DNA of 64,000 nt, from contig NC_081414.1 in NCBI RefSeq assembly GCF_030272615.1, forward strand, positions 307,011,664 through 307,075,663, written 5' to 3'. Position numbers and translations under genes: made by a program. This stretch comes from Cryptomeria japonica (Eukaryota > Streptophyta > Pinopsida > Cupressales > Cupressaceae). This document shows, piece by piece, positions 11,463 through 21,774 of this stretch. Under the pieces are notes generated by a model, which saw only the letters and a program-made list of their open reading frames with translations, searched no databases and had not been told where the DNA came from. Positions within the stretch are counted from its first letter, which is position 1, and the number at the start of each line of letters is the position of its first letter.

Positions 11463-13117
11463 ATATTCTCTTCTCCAATAGCTTTTACAGCAGAAAAGGT
11501 CCTGAAGAAATCCTAAAAATCAGAAAATATCCCGAAAAAATTCTAAAAATCAGAAAAAGTCCTAAAGAAAAGAACAAAAAAGAAAAAAAGGAAAAAAGAG
11601 AGAAAATGTCGTGGTGAAAACCTGGTAAACAGGCACCTTGGTAAAAAAATATATGCATCTCTACCAAGCAAGTGAAAACCTGGCAAACAGGCACCTCTTG
11701 TACTCGAGCGCTCCATCTATCAATGCAACGTTGGCATTTCCTCTTTCCTGCATAGTTTGCTTTTGCTTGTACATATTTCAGTCACTTTTGTGACATCCTA
11801 GTTCATTGGAACCCTCATGGCTTGAAACAAATGATTGTCCTAGTCTTAGGCTAATTGACAAGAGCACATTACATGTCCTAAGCAGTATCAACCAGGTCAA
11901 CCTTACGTCAGTGAAACCTGGTCGTCCACTCCGAGTTAGTTACCTGTCTCCTGACTACTGAAGAGTTTTATCACTGAGTTAACAAGCAAAACAACATAAC
12001 GGAAAACAATAACTAAGAACTTTGAGCTATGAATGAAAATTTTCTTTGTGTGTTGTCTTTTATATTGGTTTTCAATTATTATCCCTCTAAGTAACTCGAG
12101 GAAGTCTATCTTGACTAAGAGGAGCAAGGATTGGGGGCATAATATCTTCTTTGTTTTCTGCTTGAAGGAATGATCCCAATGATCTGGAAACATCTAAATT
12201 AGCTGGGTGTCTATGATAAGAGCCTTCATATCAAGGTGAAATCGCCTCACATACCTCGACTCCGCTTATTTGAATGCTACAGGGAGGTTCCATATCATTT
12301 CTTTGTCTATTTTGAGGGAATTTCTTCATTGTGCAATCCACGTCCATGCATAATCTGTACAAGGATATGAACGAAAAAAGGGTCATTGCGGACAAGATAA
12401 TTAATATTGCACATGAACAGCAAGGAACTTTAATCTACCTACTATAATTGTAAAACGCTCAATGATGAAAATTAAGCTGTTCAAATCTAGTGACTAGGTT
12501 TAGGTTGCATCTCATTTTGCATCTCATTTTGCATTTCATTCAGCATCTTGTAAATTTAGAGTGATTTCGGTATAGTAAAAATGCTTTCTCTTTATCCTTT
12601 AAATGAGAGTTGGAGCATCATCATTTCTTCGCTAAGTGGTCTCTTTTCATCATTTCTCCGATCGAGTACTTGTGTTTTGAGATGTTTAGCTGCATACATG
12701 AGCATTTAATACAGATTCATACATTCATTATCATTCATTTACATTCATCTTATTGCACAAAAAAAAAAAAAAAAAATTTGCATTCATTACTCATTTGCAT
12801 TATCATTTATTTGCATATGAAAAGAAACAAAAATAAGCATTCATATTTTATTTGCATTCATACATTCATGCTGAAAATAAATGCATACATATAGAATAAA
12901 GCATATAGAGGACATCTCATAAGCGAATCAACACAAGTATGATGAAGTCAAATCGGATCTCGTATATATATCATGTCAAATATAAGAGTACAAAATGTTG
13001 TCGAAAGACATGTACAAACTCCCATCGGAGCAAGAATCGTATAGGCTACAAAAAATGGGTGTGTCTACAAAACATATCCAAGCTACAAAAAGAAATAATC
13101 TATCTCACTCCCTCTCC
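11463..13117 (+). other. Element A 3' region before the antisense gene
   Basis: About 1.65 kb without a credible gene. It opens with degenerate A-rich repeats (cctaaaaatcagaaaa units, 11500-11570), then two copies of gtgaaaacctggyaaacagg at 11614 and 11672 separated by a cttggta/taccaag dyad. At 12500-12895 the words tttgcattcat and gcattcat recur, with an A17 tract near 12761. I see no promoter that I can defend. Confidence 0.6.
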
Positions 13118-14920
13118 CTCATCGCCTAGTGGTGGAGGAGGAGCCTGATGTCCAGGATCCTGACGAGGCATCCATGCTCCCTCTGATCGGGCCATATATA
13201 GGAACTAAAGCACTATACACTGCTACATAATATGCTGCCCTACTACTCTGGAGAAGGACCTCCTATCGAAGAGACTCTATCTCTGCTCTCGACTCTACTC
13301 TCAATGCTGTGATCTGGCGATCATGCTCGGCCCTCACCTTGGCCAGCTGTCGGTCTCACTCTGCCAGCTGAGTCTACGCCACTGTCAACTGTGACTACAG
13401 CTCTGCAAGATGTGCCCTCATCAACCATCAAGTATCTATCCCCTGCTCTCTCGTGGGCCCCCCATCTCCACCCCCATCTCCACCTCCACTGCTACCTCCA
13501 CCCTACTCCTCTCTCTATTGTCGCACCTATCTAGGAGTTGCTCACTCCTCCTTCGTCCCACCTACTCACCCTAGGGATCCACCCTCACCCCTCTACTACC
13601 CACCCTCAGCCAGTACCCTACTACTACTAGCACCTGGATCATGACTACCTCATCGTGGAGCCTCAGCTCTCTATGCCTGACCCTGCCTCTGGCCCTATCT
13701 CTGGCCCTATCCCTATGCTGGTGCGAGGGCATCCTCCTGAACATCCTCAATATGAGGAGCCTACTCGCTTGGATCTGTAAAACGTGGGAATGAATGCTGC
13801 TGAAAATGATCTTCGTACTGGGGCAATACCCTCGCATCTACTACACCATCTAGGTAATCCCACCTTAGACGGTGTAACCTTGGCAACTCCTGCATCGCCA
13901 ACGCATATGATAACCGCAAAGACCATCACTATCTCTCCTCATCTGCATATCGAGCATACGTTGTATACTCCTGCGAGATCCCCTAAGGCTGACCATACTG
14001 CCTCATCACTCGCGACACGATGAATCGCTCCACAACAGTCTGTGACCTCCCAATCAGTGGGCGTGTAACAAACAAGTCCCTGTGAACTAGCTGCCAATCA
14101 TCCCACGGCTCCAACCCCCTGTATGGTCTCCATATGACGGCTATCAAGTCATCGAGCTGTTGTCTCCAGAATTTTGTCTTGCCCAGATGGGGCTGTGTGA
14201 TATATCCAGCATACCTATAAATGATCGACTGCCCAAGCTCTCTGTTGTCTGCTACTATGGGTCGGCACACAGGAAGGTGATCTCAAGCCCACACCTGTAA
14301 AATGTACACACCCACGACCATGCTCTGCCCATCTCTGTACACGATCTCATGCATCTCCCGATACATGTGGGCCAATAAACAGAAGCCCCAGCCAAGTCTC
14401 TGAGGGGTCTCTATCAACCTCTCTAGCATCCGGCCCCATCCGCTCTGGAAACCCTACTGCCCCCTATCCGGTATCAAAAAGCACCCAACGAACCCTGCTA
14501 GAACACATGCTAGGGGATACTCCTCACTATATCTTCTCATAAGAATATCCCAACTCATGGAACGAGTCAAAATGTCTGGATCCCCGAAGACATGCCTGAT
14601 TGCCTGCAGTCCAGGTAACAACGCGATATCATAGTCCACCTTATCCCCAGCAAAAGGGATATGAAGGATCTTGTACATATCCTCGGGAATGATAGTTAAC
14701 TCCCCAACTAGCAAATGAAATGTATTATGCTCTTAATGAAATCGCTCTACCAATGTCATGAGCATCCTATGGTTTACACGAATATCAGGTAATCCCAACA
14801 GATGAGTCAAGCCGCACAAATAAACATGAGCCTGCTCAACCTCAAATAAATGTCACACTAATGCCATGGTAGGAGGATACACACATTTGAATAACACAAG
14901 AGGTAATTGAACCTGCAACA
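13118..14920 (-). pseudogene. Antisense ORF of element A, plant mobile domain (PMD)-like
   Basis: Reading leftwards from about 14912, one single frame runs about 1.8 kb without a frameshift, broken only by stop codons. N-terminal half: GLTHLLGLPDIRVNHR and VGELTIIPEDMYKILHIPF. Middle: RLGWGFCLLAHMYREMHE, RYAGYI and IWRPYRGLEPWDDW; then VERFIVSRVMRQYGQP. C-terminal half: SLRLSYALAMQELPRLHR, a Gly/Ser-rich stretch and a likely coiled coil (about 13180-13400) of Q-L-A-E-R type heptads. The domain order resembles plant mobile domain/aminotransferase-like proteins. Extra, sometimes antisense, ORFs are known in plant Tat elements. Stops (for example 14456, 14285, 13985, 13931, 13928) are mostly TAG or TGA where Gln or Arg is expected. 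A possible splice acceptor ttgttgcag precedes the readable frame at about 14913. Confidence 0.72.
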
Positions 14921-15050
14921 ATCCAATAATGAAGCATCAAAAAACATTCCAAATAAGCCTACAAGAGAAGCAAAACATCACGCAGATCCAACTAAGTCAA
15001 ATGCAAAATCAAATTTTCATGTTTACACCTTCAAAAATGCTCACTGTCTT

Positions 15051-15255
15051 TCGTATGACAAAACACAGAGAAGCAGCATCTCGTACGAGTCAAGAATAGG
15101 TGTCGTACGACAAAACAACCCCAAATGACAAAATTTTAGACCCCGCACGACAAAATGCTCTTTTTACAGACCTGTCGTACGACACATGGGTGGCCCTAGA
15201 ATGACAAAAGTAATGGGCTCAAATAACAAAAGAATTTTTACCAGTTTCTCGTATG
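15051..15255. repeat. Palindrome array TCGTACGA, cluster 3, upstream of the antisense ORF
   Basis: Exact TCGTACGA at 15081, 15103 and 15175; TCGTATGA at 15051 and 15248; cgcacgac at 15144. Most are followed by acaaaa or gacaaaa, giving a unit read on the minus strand as ttttgtcgtacga. The cluster lies about 150-350 bases upstream of the antisense PMD-like frame, as clusters 1 and 2 lie upstream of gag. Confidence 0.75.
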
Positions 15256-16005
15256 AGATAGGATCCTATCTCACACAATTAACCAGGATACCCAACCCAA
15301 AACACGTGAAAAACTTGAAAAATACATTAAAAAATTCAAAATTGAAAACACAAATAGGCTTAAGATCGATCACTTACCACTGGCTCATAGTTTTGAGGTC
15401 GATTATGTCTTCCCTAGCGCTCAAATCGATGCTGACGAGTAGGGACCACCATTTTCTTCTCAAAAGGCTTTTTGAATTTTCAAACTTGGAGGGTTAAAAT
15501 GAATTGAAAATGACACTTTTGTCCAATATATAGCCAAAAACCTAATTTTTCAACTTGCTCTGGTGGACACGAAAATCGTACCCTTAGCTAATTTGACCGT
15601 CCTGATTCCATTTTCGAGATCGAAATCGAAATTCAAGATCTTTTTGCTAGTCAATTTCAAATTTTGGACCACTTAGTGCTCTTTTCTTCAGTTGTTCATT
15701 CTTTCTTCTAATTTGCACTCAATTTCTCGCTGAATCTCAATTTAATTTCTGTAAGTCAACTTTGCGCTCAATTTCTAGCTAATTTTTTTTTTTTTTTTGA
15801 ATTCCTCTGAATCAATTTGTGCTCAAATAACTTATTTTTGCCACAATTTCCTATCATCATGCACCCTCTCTATTTTTCGATTTCACTCCCGAGGGGGTAT
15901 ACTCGTGACCTTATGACCTCACATCTTCAAATGTCAAGAAAATTTTTGAATCTTCATCGAAAGTCGAGCAAAAAAAATATTTTTTAAGACCTCATCGCTA
16001 GGGGC
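15256..16005 (+). other. Element A non-coding stretch between palindromes and hairpins
   Basis: No open frame with recognisable content. It holds a T18 tract near 15782-15800 and short pyrimidine-rich sequence. It may be the 5' untranslated region or promoter of the antisense ORF on the minus strand and 3' UTR on the plus strand; neither is shown. Confidence 0.4.
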
Positions 16006-16039
16006 ATCTCAACTTCATCGCTTTATATCAAGTTGAGAT
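16006..16039 (+). repeat. Hairpin 1 of a covarying pair
   Basis: Arms ATCTCAACTT (16006-16015) and AAGTTGAGAT (16030-16039) pair perfectly over 10 bp around the 14-nt loop catcgctttatatc. It is preceded by 'ggggc'. Confidence 0.8.
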
Positions 16040-16066
16040 TTCTTAATCGAATCAATCTCTAAGGGC

Positions 16067-16100
16067 ATATTAGTTTCGTCGCTTCATATCAAACTAATAT
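16067..16100 (+). repeat. Hairpin 2 of a covarying pair
   Basis: Arms ATATTAGTTT (16067-16076) and AAACTAATAT (16091-16100) pair perfectly over 10 bp around the loop cgtcgcttcatatc, 12 of 14 bases identical with hairpin 1. The offset from hairpin 1 is exactly 61 bases. Decayed relatives of the same loop are at 16179 (catcactttggatc) and 16359 (tgtcgctttgaatc), the latter still with agctt/aagct arms. Confidence 0.8.
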
Positions 16101-16481
16101 TTGTCTTTTATCTGAACCAATCTATTAACATTAAGGAGTTTCTTTGATCACGCTCAATCTAAGCAAGTGTTTTGTATTCATCACTTTGGATCAAGCTGGA
16201 CAGTTTATCTTTATCGTATCTTGATCAATCAAGTTCTAGATCAGTAAGATCCGCTTCTTGATCAGTCAAGTTCAAGTTCGGTATCTTTTATTTTCTATCG
16301 TTCCTATGTTCAATCAAGTTCGGGATCGATATCGCTTTAATCAGACTTCATTCAGCTTTGTCGCTTTGAATCAAGCTAAACACCTCGCTTTTCATTTAGT
16401 TCGTGATCAATCAAGTTCAGAACTAGCGTCTCCTAGACATCAAAAAAAAATTTGAACTAACGTGCTGCTCGCACATTAATT

Positions 16482-16495
16482 CAAAGAGGGGCAAA
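16482..16495 (+). promoter_or_regulatory. Element A polypurine tract
   Basis: aaagaggggcaaa directly before the TG of the 3' LTR. It would prime plus-strand DNA synthesis. Confidence 0.8.
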
Positions 16496-17542
16496 TGTAA
16501 TACCCTAAAAATGGTCATCTAAACCATGAGCCCTTAATCTCGACAATGTCACCAAGGTCCTAAACAAAGGCAATTAAATAAATCTTAAGCACACAATTAA
16601 TTCTTTAAACATTAAATGTCACATGGAAAAATTAATCACTCAATATTAATTAAATATTTATATTTAATTAATTAAATCATTCCAAGTAAATCATTTTAAA
16701 CAATTATCTTATTTATTTTATTAAATATATTTTGCATATTTAATTAAATAAATTATTTTGCCATTAAATCATTTTGAGGAATTAATTTTAATTAAAAAAA
16801 AATCAACAAATCTTCAAAAATGGAAATAAATCAAAAAAAGGAATTAATTGACCAAGAAAGAATTAAAAATTGAGAAAAGAAATCAATTGGAGATAATCTT
16901 GAAAATACAAATTAAAAATTGATAAATAATCTCAAAGAAAGCAATTAAAACAATTAAATATTAAAAATGAATGAAATAGAGAATAAATTAGTTTTTTCCT
17001 GATTTAATCTTAATTTTAGTTTAATTTCTTTTAAAACTGAGAAAAGCATCCAATCACATCAATTCACCTGGATTGTGCTTCCTCTTGGAAAGTCTTGACC
17101 TCTTGTCATCATTTGATCTTAGCCATTGGTTTCTTTCTGAATTTTCTATAAATTCAGGCTCATCTCTCATTCAAAGGAGGCTGGAGAATATATCATTATT
17201 ATATTGTTTTTTCTCTAGACTCATTGATATATTGCATGTTAATTATTTCATATTGATTAAATCATTTAGATTAATATTGCTTAAATCTTGTTAGATCAAT
17301 ATTGCATCCATCTAGCATTCATCATGCTCATATAGAGTAAAATCCTTCGTCTTGATGTTGTCTAGTCACTGGTATTGCTAAATAATCTGAGAGCAATCTT
17401 ATACTCGCATCTTTTAGAAGGCAATGGGTTGATTTGTTATGGTTTATTATTCATTGATTATATCTGATTAACCATGCATGTAATGACTTGATTGAAGTGT
17501 TGTGTATAGCAGATATAGATACAGGTCCACTTTTCACACACA
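16496..17542 (+). repeat. Element A 3' LTR
   Basis: Direct repeat of 453-1498, TGTAATACCC to CACACACA, followed after one base by the target duplication AAGTG (17544-17548). Confidence 0.92.
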
Positions 17543-17548
17543 CAAGTG

Positions 17549-18236
17549 CTCTATCTGATTCTAAGATGACAAATGTTATGGAATTGCAAACTACTCATGA
17601 GATCTAGAAGAAGTTAAAAACTTTTTATGAAGGTGACAGTTATGTGAAGATTGCCAAGTTGCAAAGCCTAAAAGGAAAATATGAGATGTTGAGGATGGGC
17701 GAAGATGAAAACATCACTTCTTTCATGCATAAGGCGAATGAACTTGAGTGCAATATCAAACAATATCAAATGTGCTCATGGAAATTTGAAAGAATCAAAA
17801 TATTGTTGCTAAAGTGCTCACATCCTACAAGCACAAAGTTGCTACTATTGAGGAGATTAGAACTGTCACTGATGTAACTAGAGACATGTTGATTAGTAAG
17901 CTTTCAGCCTTTGATTTTAGTGAGTTTGGTGATTCTCTTCCTAAGGTAGAATTTGCATTCAAAGCCATTGTTTCTGGAAAGGATAAGCAAAGATATGATC
18001 CGGGAGAAAGTTCTTCAAGGTGGATGTTTAGATATGAGAAGGAGAGGAAGGAAATTGAAGAAGAAGAGTGAGATCTTGAGGAGCTTGAAGCACTTATTGC
18101 CAAGAGATTACCCAAAGGAGTCGATAAATATGAAGGGAAATTGCCTCTTAAATGTTTTTCTTGCAATAAGATAGGTCATTTTGCCTCAAGGTGTCCGGAA
18201 AGAGTTCCTAGAAAATATTACAAGCCTAAATTTTAG
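17549..18236 (+). pseudogene. Element B gag, remainder with zinc knuckle
   Basis: Continuation of the gag broken at 451. Readable parts: VKIAKLQSLKGKYEMLRMGEDENITSF, then TVTDVTRDMLISKLSAFDFSEF, and the CCHC knuckle CFSCNKIGHFASRCP at about 18151-18195. At least two frame changes and a stop near 18070 break it. The same order is seen in the sister element E at 58200-58790. Confidence 0.85.
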
Positions 18237-18957
18237 AAGAGATGTTATTATGCTATTGATGAAGGTGTGCCAGATGATGAATCAGATAAAAGAAATACAA
18301 GTGATAATGAATAAGTGTTTATTACTATCAAGGAAGATGATCCAATGCCTATTGATTCTACTATCAAAGAAGATGTGGAAAGAGCTTTGGTTGCACAATT
18401 TGAGGAGAAAGGTGAAAGGGTGATTGATAGCGAATGCTCTCATCATATGACTGGTGATAAGAGTAATTTTGTGAGCTTGGAGAATTATGAAGGTGGAGTT
18501 GTGAAATTTGGTGATGACAAAGCTGACATAATCTGTTGTAGAGGTTCCATTTCTCTTGATGGTATGCACAATACTGATGATGTCTTGTATGTAGAAGGCC
18601 TAAAGCATAATATTTTGAGTGTTGGACAAATGGTTGACAAGGGATATGATCTTAAATTCAAAAATGGCAAGTGTAGAATCTTGGGTAGCTCCAGAATTGA
18701 GATTGCATCAGGTACAAAGACTAAAGGTAATTTCTTTCACTTAAATAATGTCAATAAAAGATGTTTGATTTTTCAGGTTGATGAAAGTTGGTTGTGGCAT
18801 AAAAGGATGTGTCATGTGAATTTTGATAACATTGTTAACATAATTTCTACTTAGGATGTGAGAGATCTTCCTAAGTTGATGAAACCTACTAACCCTATGT
18901 GCTAGGAGTGTCAGTTAGGGAAACAAACCATAATTACTTTCAAAAGTAAGAAGAATA
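18237..18957 (+). pseudogene. Element B protease and GAG-pre-integrase domain
   Basis: The copia protease motif is VIDSECSHHMTGD (about 18421-18460), where the family has D-S-G-C; the Gly is Glu here. Then ISLDGMHNTDDVLYVEGLKH and LSVGQMVDKGYDLKFKNGKC follow. The pre-integrase zinc region is WLWHKRMCHVNFDNI (about 18790) with C-x2-C near 18900 partly lost to a TAG. Stop near 18854. Confidence 0.85.
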
Positions 18958-19700
18958 TTTCAAATGGATTATTGGATCGTGATACTGATTTGAGTGGACC
19001 TTCTAGAGTTAGAATCTTGCAAGGAGATGGATATTTTATGTCGTTGATTGTTGATGATTATTCAAGGATGATGCAAGTTGCTTTCTTAAGGGAGAAGTTT
19101 GAGGCTCTAGAGAAATTCAATATTTTCAAGGCTATGGTTGAAACTAAGAGAGATCTGACATAGGTGGTTAATTCACTTTTAGTGAGTTTAATGCATTTTA
19201 TGAAGAACATGTGATACGAAGACAGTTTTCTGCTCAGAGAACCCCTCAACAAAATGGAGTTGTGGAAAAGAAGAAAAAAACCATTCAAGAAGCTGCTAGG
19301 ACAATGATGTTGCAAGGAAATATTCTACATGTCTATTGGAGAGAAGTTGTGAGTACTGATGTTTACACTCTTAACTGGGTGTATATCAAAGGTGATACCG
19401 GTAAGACTCCTTATGAATTATGGTTTGGTCATGTTCCTACTATTAAATATTTTAAAATTTTTGGAAGTAATGTTATATCAAGAGGGATGAAGATCTAGGG
19501 AAGTTTGATGCTTGATGTGATGAAGGAATATTTCTTGGTTATTCTACTAAAAGAAAGGCCTAGTGGTGTTATAATGAGAGACTAAGGAAGATAGTTAAGA
19601 GTGCAAAAGACAAGGTTGATGAAAGCAATGTGAGACAATACCGATCTTGTAGATATGATTTAGATAATCAGAATGATAGTGCAAACAAAGGGAAGAAACC
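18958..19700 (+). pseudogene. Element B integrase
   Basis: Core fragments: DLSGPSRVRILQGDGYFMS (first Asp), a damaged middle motif at about 19160 where a TAG and frameshift remove the expected TDNGGEF box, RTPQQNGVVEKKKKTIQEA (catalytic Glu region), REVVSTDVYTLN and YELWFGHVPTIKYFKIFGS. The triad is therefore incomplete. Confidence 0.85.
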
Positions 19701-20790
19701 TTAGACCCAAAATCAAGTTCAGATTATTCTGGTGAATCTAATGAATCAAAGAGAAGGAACTAGTGCAAGTGTTGAAGAAAGAACTCAAGAGTCTAAAATT
19801 CAAGAAAATACTAAGACACCTAGGTATGTAAGATTGAATCCTTCTAAAAATCAAATTATAGGAGATAAAAATAAAGGTGTTCAAACAAGAAAAATAATTG
19901 TTCAAGATCAGATTGAATATTGTTTGATTTCAAAGATTGAACCTAAGGATGTAAATGAAGCATGTAAAGATGAACATTGGGTAAAAGCAATGGAAGAAGA
20001 ATTGATGCAGACTGAAAACAACAATACATAGATTCTTGTTCCCAGAGATAAGGACAAAAATGTAACTGGAACCAAATGGGTTTTCTACAACAAATTGAAT
20101 GAGCAAGGTGAAGTTATTAGAAACAAAGCAAGACTTGTTTGCAAAGGATATTCTCAAATGGAAGGAATAGATTTTGAAGAAAATTTTTCTCTAGTGGCAA
20201 GAATTAAAGATTCTATATTGTTTATTGCTTATGATTCTTACAAGAATTTTAAAGTCTAACAGATGGATGCCAAGTCAGCATTCCTAAATGGTGAATTGGA
20301 AGAAGAAGTGTACATAGAGCAACCGAATGGATTTCAGTTCATTGATCAAGGAGATATGGTTTTTCAGTTGAAAAAAGCATTGTATGGATTGAAACAAGTG
20401 CCAAGAGCATGGTATGCTAGATTGGATAACTATTTGTTGAAGCTAGGAATTACCAAAGGTACTATTGACAGTAATTTGTACTTCAAGATTGATCCTGATA
20501 ACATTCTGATTGTTGAAGTTTTTATTGATGATAATATCTTTGGAGGAAATGATAGCTTGTACAAAGAGTTTGCTAATGAAATGCAAAATGAATTTGAGAT
20601 GTCTATGATTGGAGAGATGGAATTATTTTTGGGATTGCAAATTACACAGTCAAAAATAGGGATCTTTATATCTCAGTCCAAATATGTTAAAGAGTTGTTG
20701 AACAAGTTTGGTTTGGAAGATACAAAGCCAGTTCCTACTCCTATGGTGACTGGATGTAATTTGAATAATGATGATGATTCCCCTAAATAA
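19701..20790 (+). pseudogene. Element B reverse transcriptase
   Basis: Copia RT: TPRYVRLNPSKNQIIGDKN linker, [68 protein letters not shown] and the catalytic FIDDNIFGG box at 20521-20547 (both Asp kept). MIGEMELFLGLQI and SKYVKELLNKFGLEDTKP close the domain. Stops at about 20030 and 20258 interrupt it. Confidence 0.9.
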
Positions 20791-21474
20791 AATCAGATGA
20801 GATACAAATCTATGATTGGTGGATTGCTCTATTTAACTCATGCAAGACTTGATATCATGAATACCATTTGTCTTGTTGCTATATTTCAAGTTGATCCTAA
20901 GGAATCTCATGTTGTAGTTGTTAAAGTAATTTTTAGATATTTGAAAGGAACTATTGATTTGGGTCTATGGTATCCTAAAGATGATGATTTTACTTTGAGT
21001 TCTTTTACTAACGTTGATCGGGCATGAGATGTGGATGACAGAAAGAGTACTAGTGGTGGTGCATTTTTCTTGGGAAAAAGGTTGGTTTCATGGTTGAGCA
21101 AAAATCAAAACTCTATTTATCTATCTACTACAAAGATAGACTATATAATCATTGCTAACAATTATACTCAGGTGGTATGGATGAAGCAGATGTTGAAAGA
21201 TATCAGAGTAGTTTATGATGAGCCTATTTCTATCTATTGTGACAATTAAAGTATAATTAATATTTCAAAGAATTCGATGTTGCATTCAAATATTAAACAT
21301 ATATTAATCAAGTTTCACTTTTTGAGAGACAAGATAAATGAGAAAGAAGTCAGATTGGAGTATGTGCCTACAAAGGAACAGATTGTAGACATTTTCATGA
21401 AGCCTTTGCCTAAGGATACTTTCAAGTATCTCAGAGGGAATTTAGGGGTGATTGCCACTCCTGACCATAACTAA
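20791..21474 (+). pseudogene. Element B RNase H
   Basis: MIGGLLYLTHARLDIMNTIC, VIFRYLKGTIDLGLWYP, DDRKSTSGGAFFLGKRLVSW, WMKQMLKDI, SIYCDN and EYVPTKEQIVDIFMKPLPK show the copia RNase H. The expected DADWA box reads 'NVDRA', so a catalytic Asp is lost. Stops at about 21025 and 21247. Confidence 0.88.
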
Positions 21475-21774
21475 GATGCATTGGTATGCATTAGTCCAGT
21501 GCATTTCACAATCATATCTTGTAATTCGGATTAATGAGTGGTGGTTTCTACTCAGGGGGAGTAGTCAATGAGTTAGCTTTGTAGTTTGATTGAAAATATG
21601 TGCCTTTGACATTGATGTCAAAGGGGGAGAGATTCATGCAAAAAACTATGTTGGGAGAGAGTCCTTTGAAAAGAGGGAGAGAATAGTATGCAAGATCTAA
21701 GAGAGAGTTGTTGATTTCTTTGTCATTGATTGTTTTTCATATTATATGTTTCCATCAATGCCAAAGGGGGAGAT
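21475..21774 (+). other. Element B 3' untranslated region with polypurine tracts
   Basis: No gene. It has 'cagggggagtag' (about 21554), 'attgatgtcaaagggggaga' (21610) and 'caatgccaaagggggagat' (21756-21774). The last directly precedes the 3' LTR and is the functional-position polypurine tract; the earlier one is a duplicate of the motif. Confidence 0.75.

Larger units (their letters stand above)
453..17543 (+). mobile_element. Element A: Ty3/gypsy, Tat-type (dual RNase H), ~17.1 kb
   Basis: A complete LTR retrotransposon inserted in the gag of element B. In order: 5' LTR, primer-binding site, 2.1 kb leader, gag, protease, G-patch-like region, RT, RNase H, second RNase H, integrase, about 5 kb of 3' sequence with an antisense gene, polypurine tract, 3' LTR. 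The second RNase H after the Ty3-type one is diagnostic of the Tat (Tat/Ogre/Retand) group in established retrotransposon classification. The two LTRs differ by roughly 2-3 % substitutions plus small indels by eye, so the copy is moderately old. Pol lies in one frame for most of its length but carries about fifteen stop codons. Confidence 0.9.

Noticed and set aside
13453-13837. Pro-rich plus-strand frame and Arg-rich minus-strand frame
   Set aside because: These are other-frame shadows of the Gly/Ser-rich part of the antisense gene.
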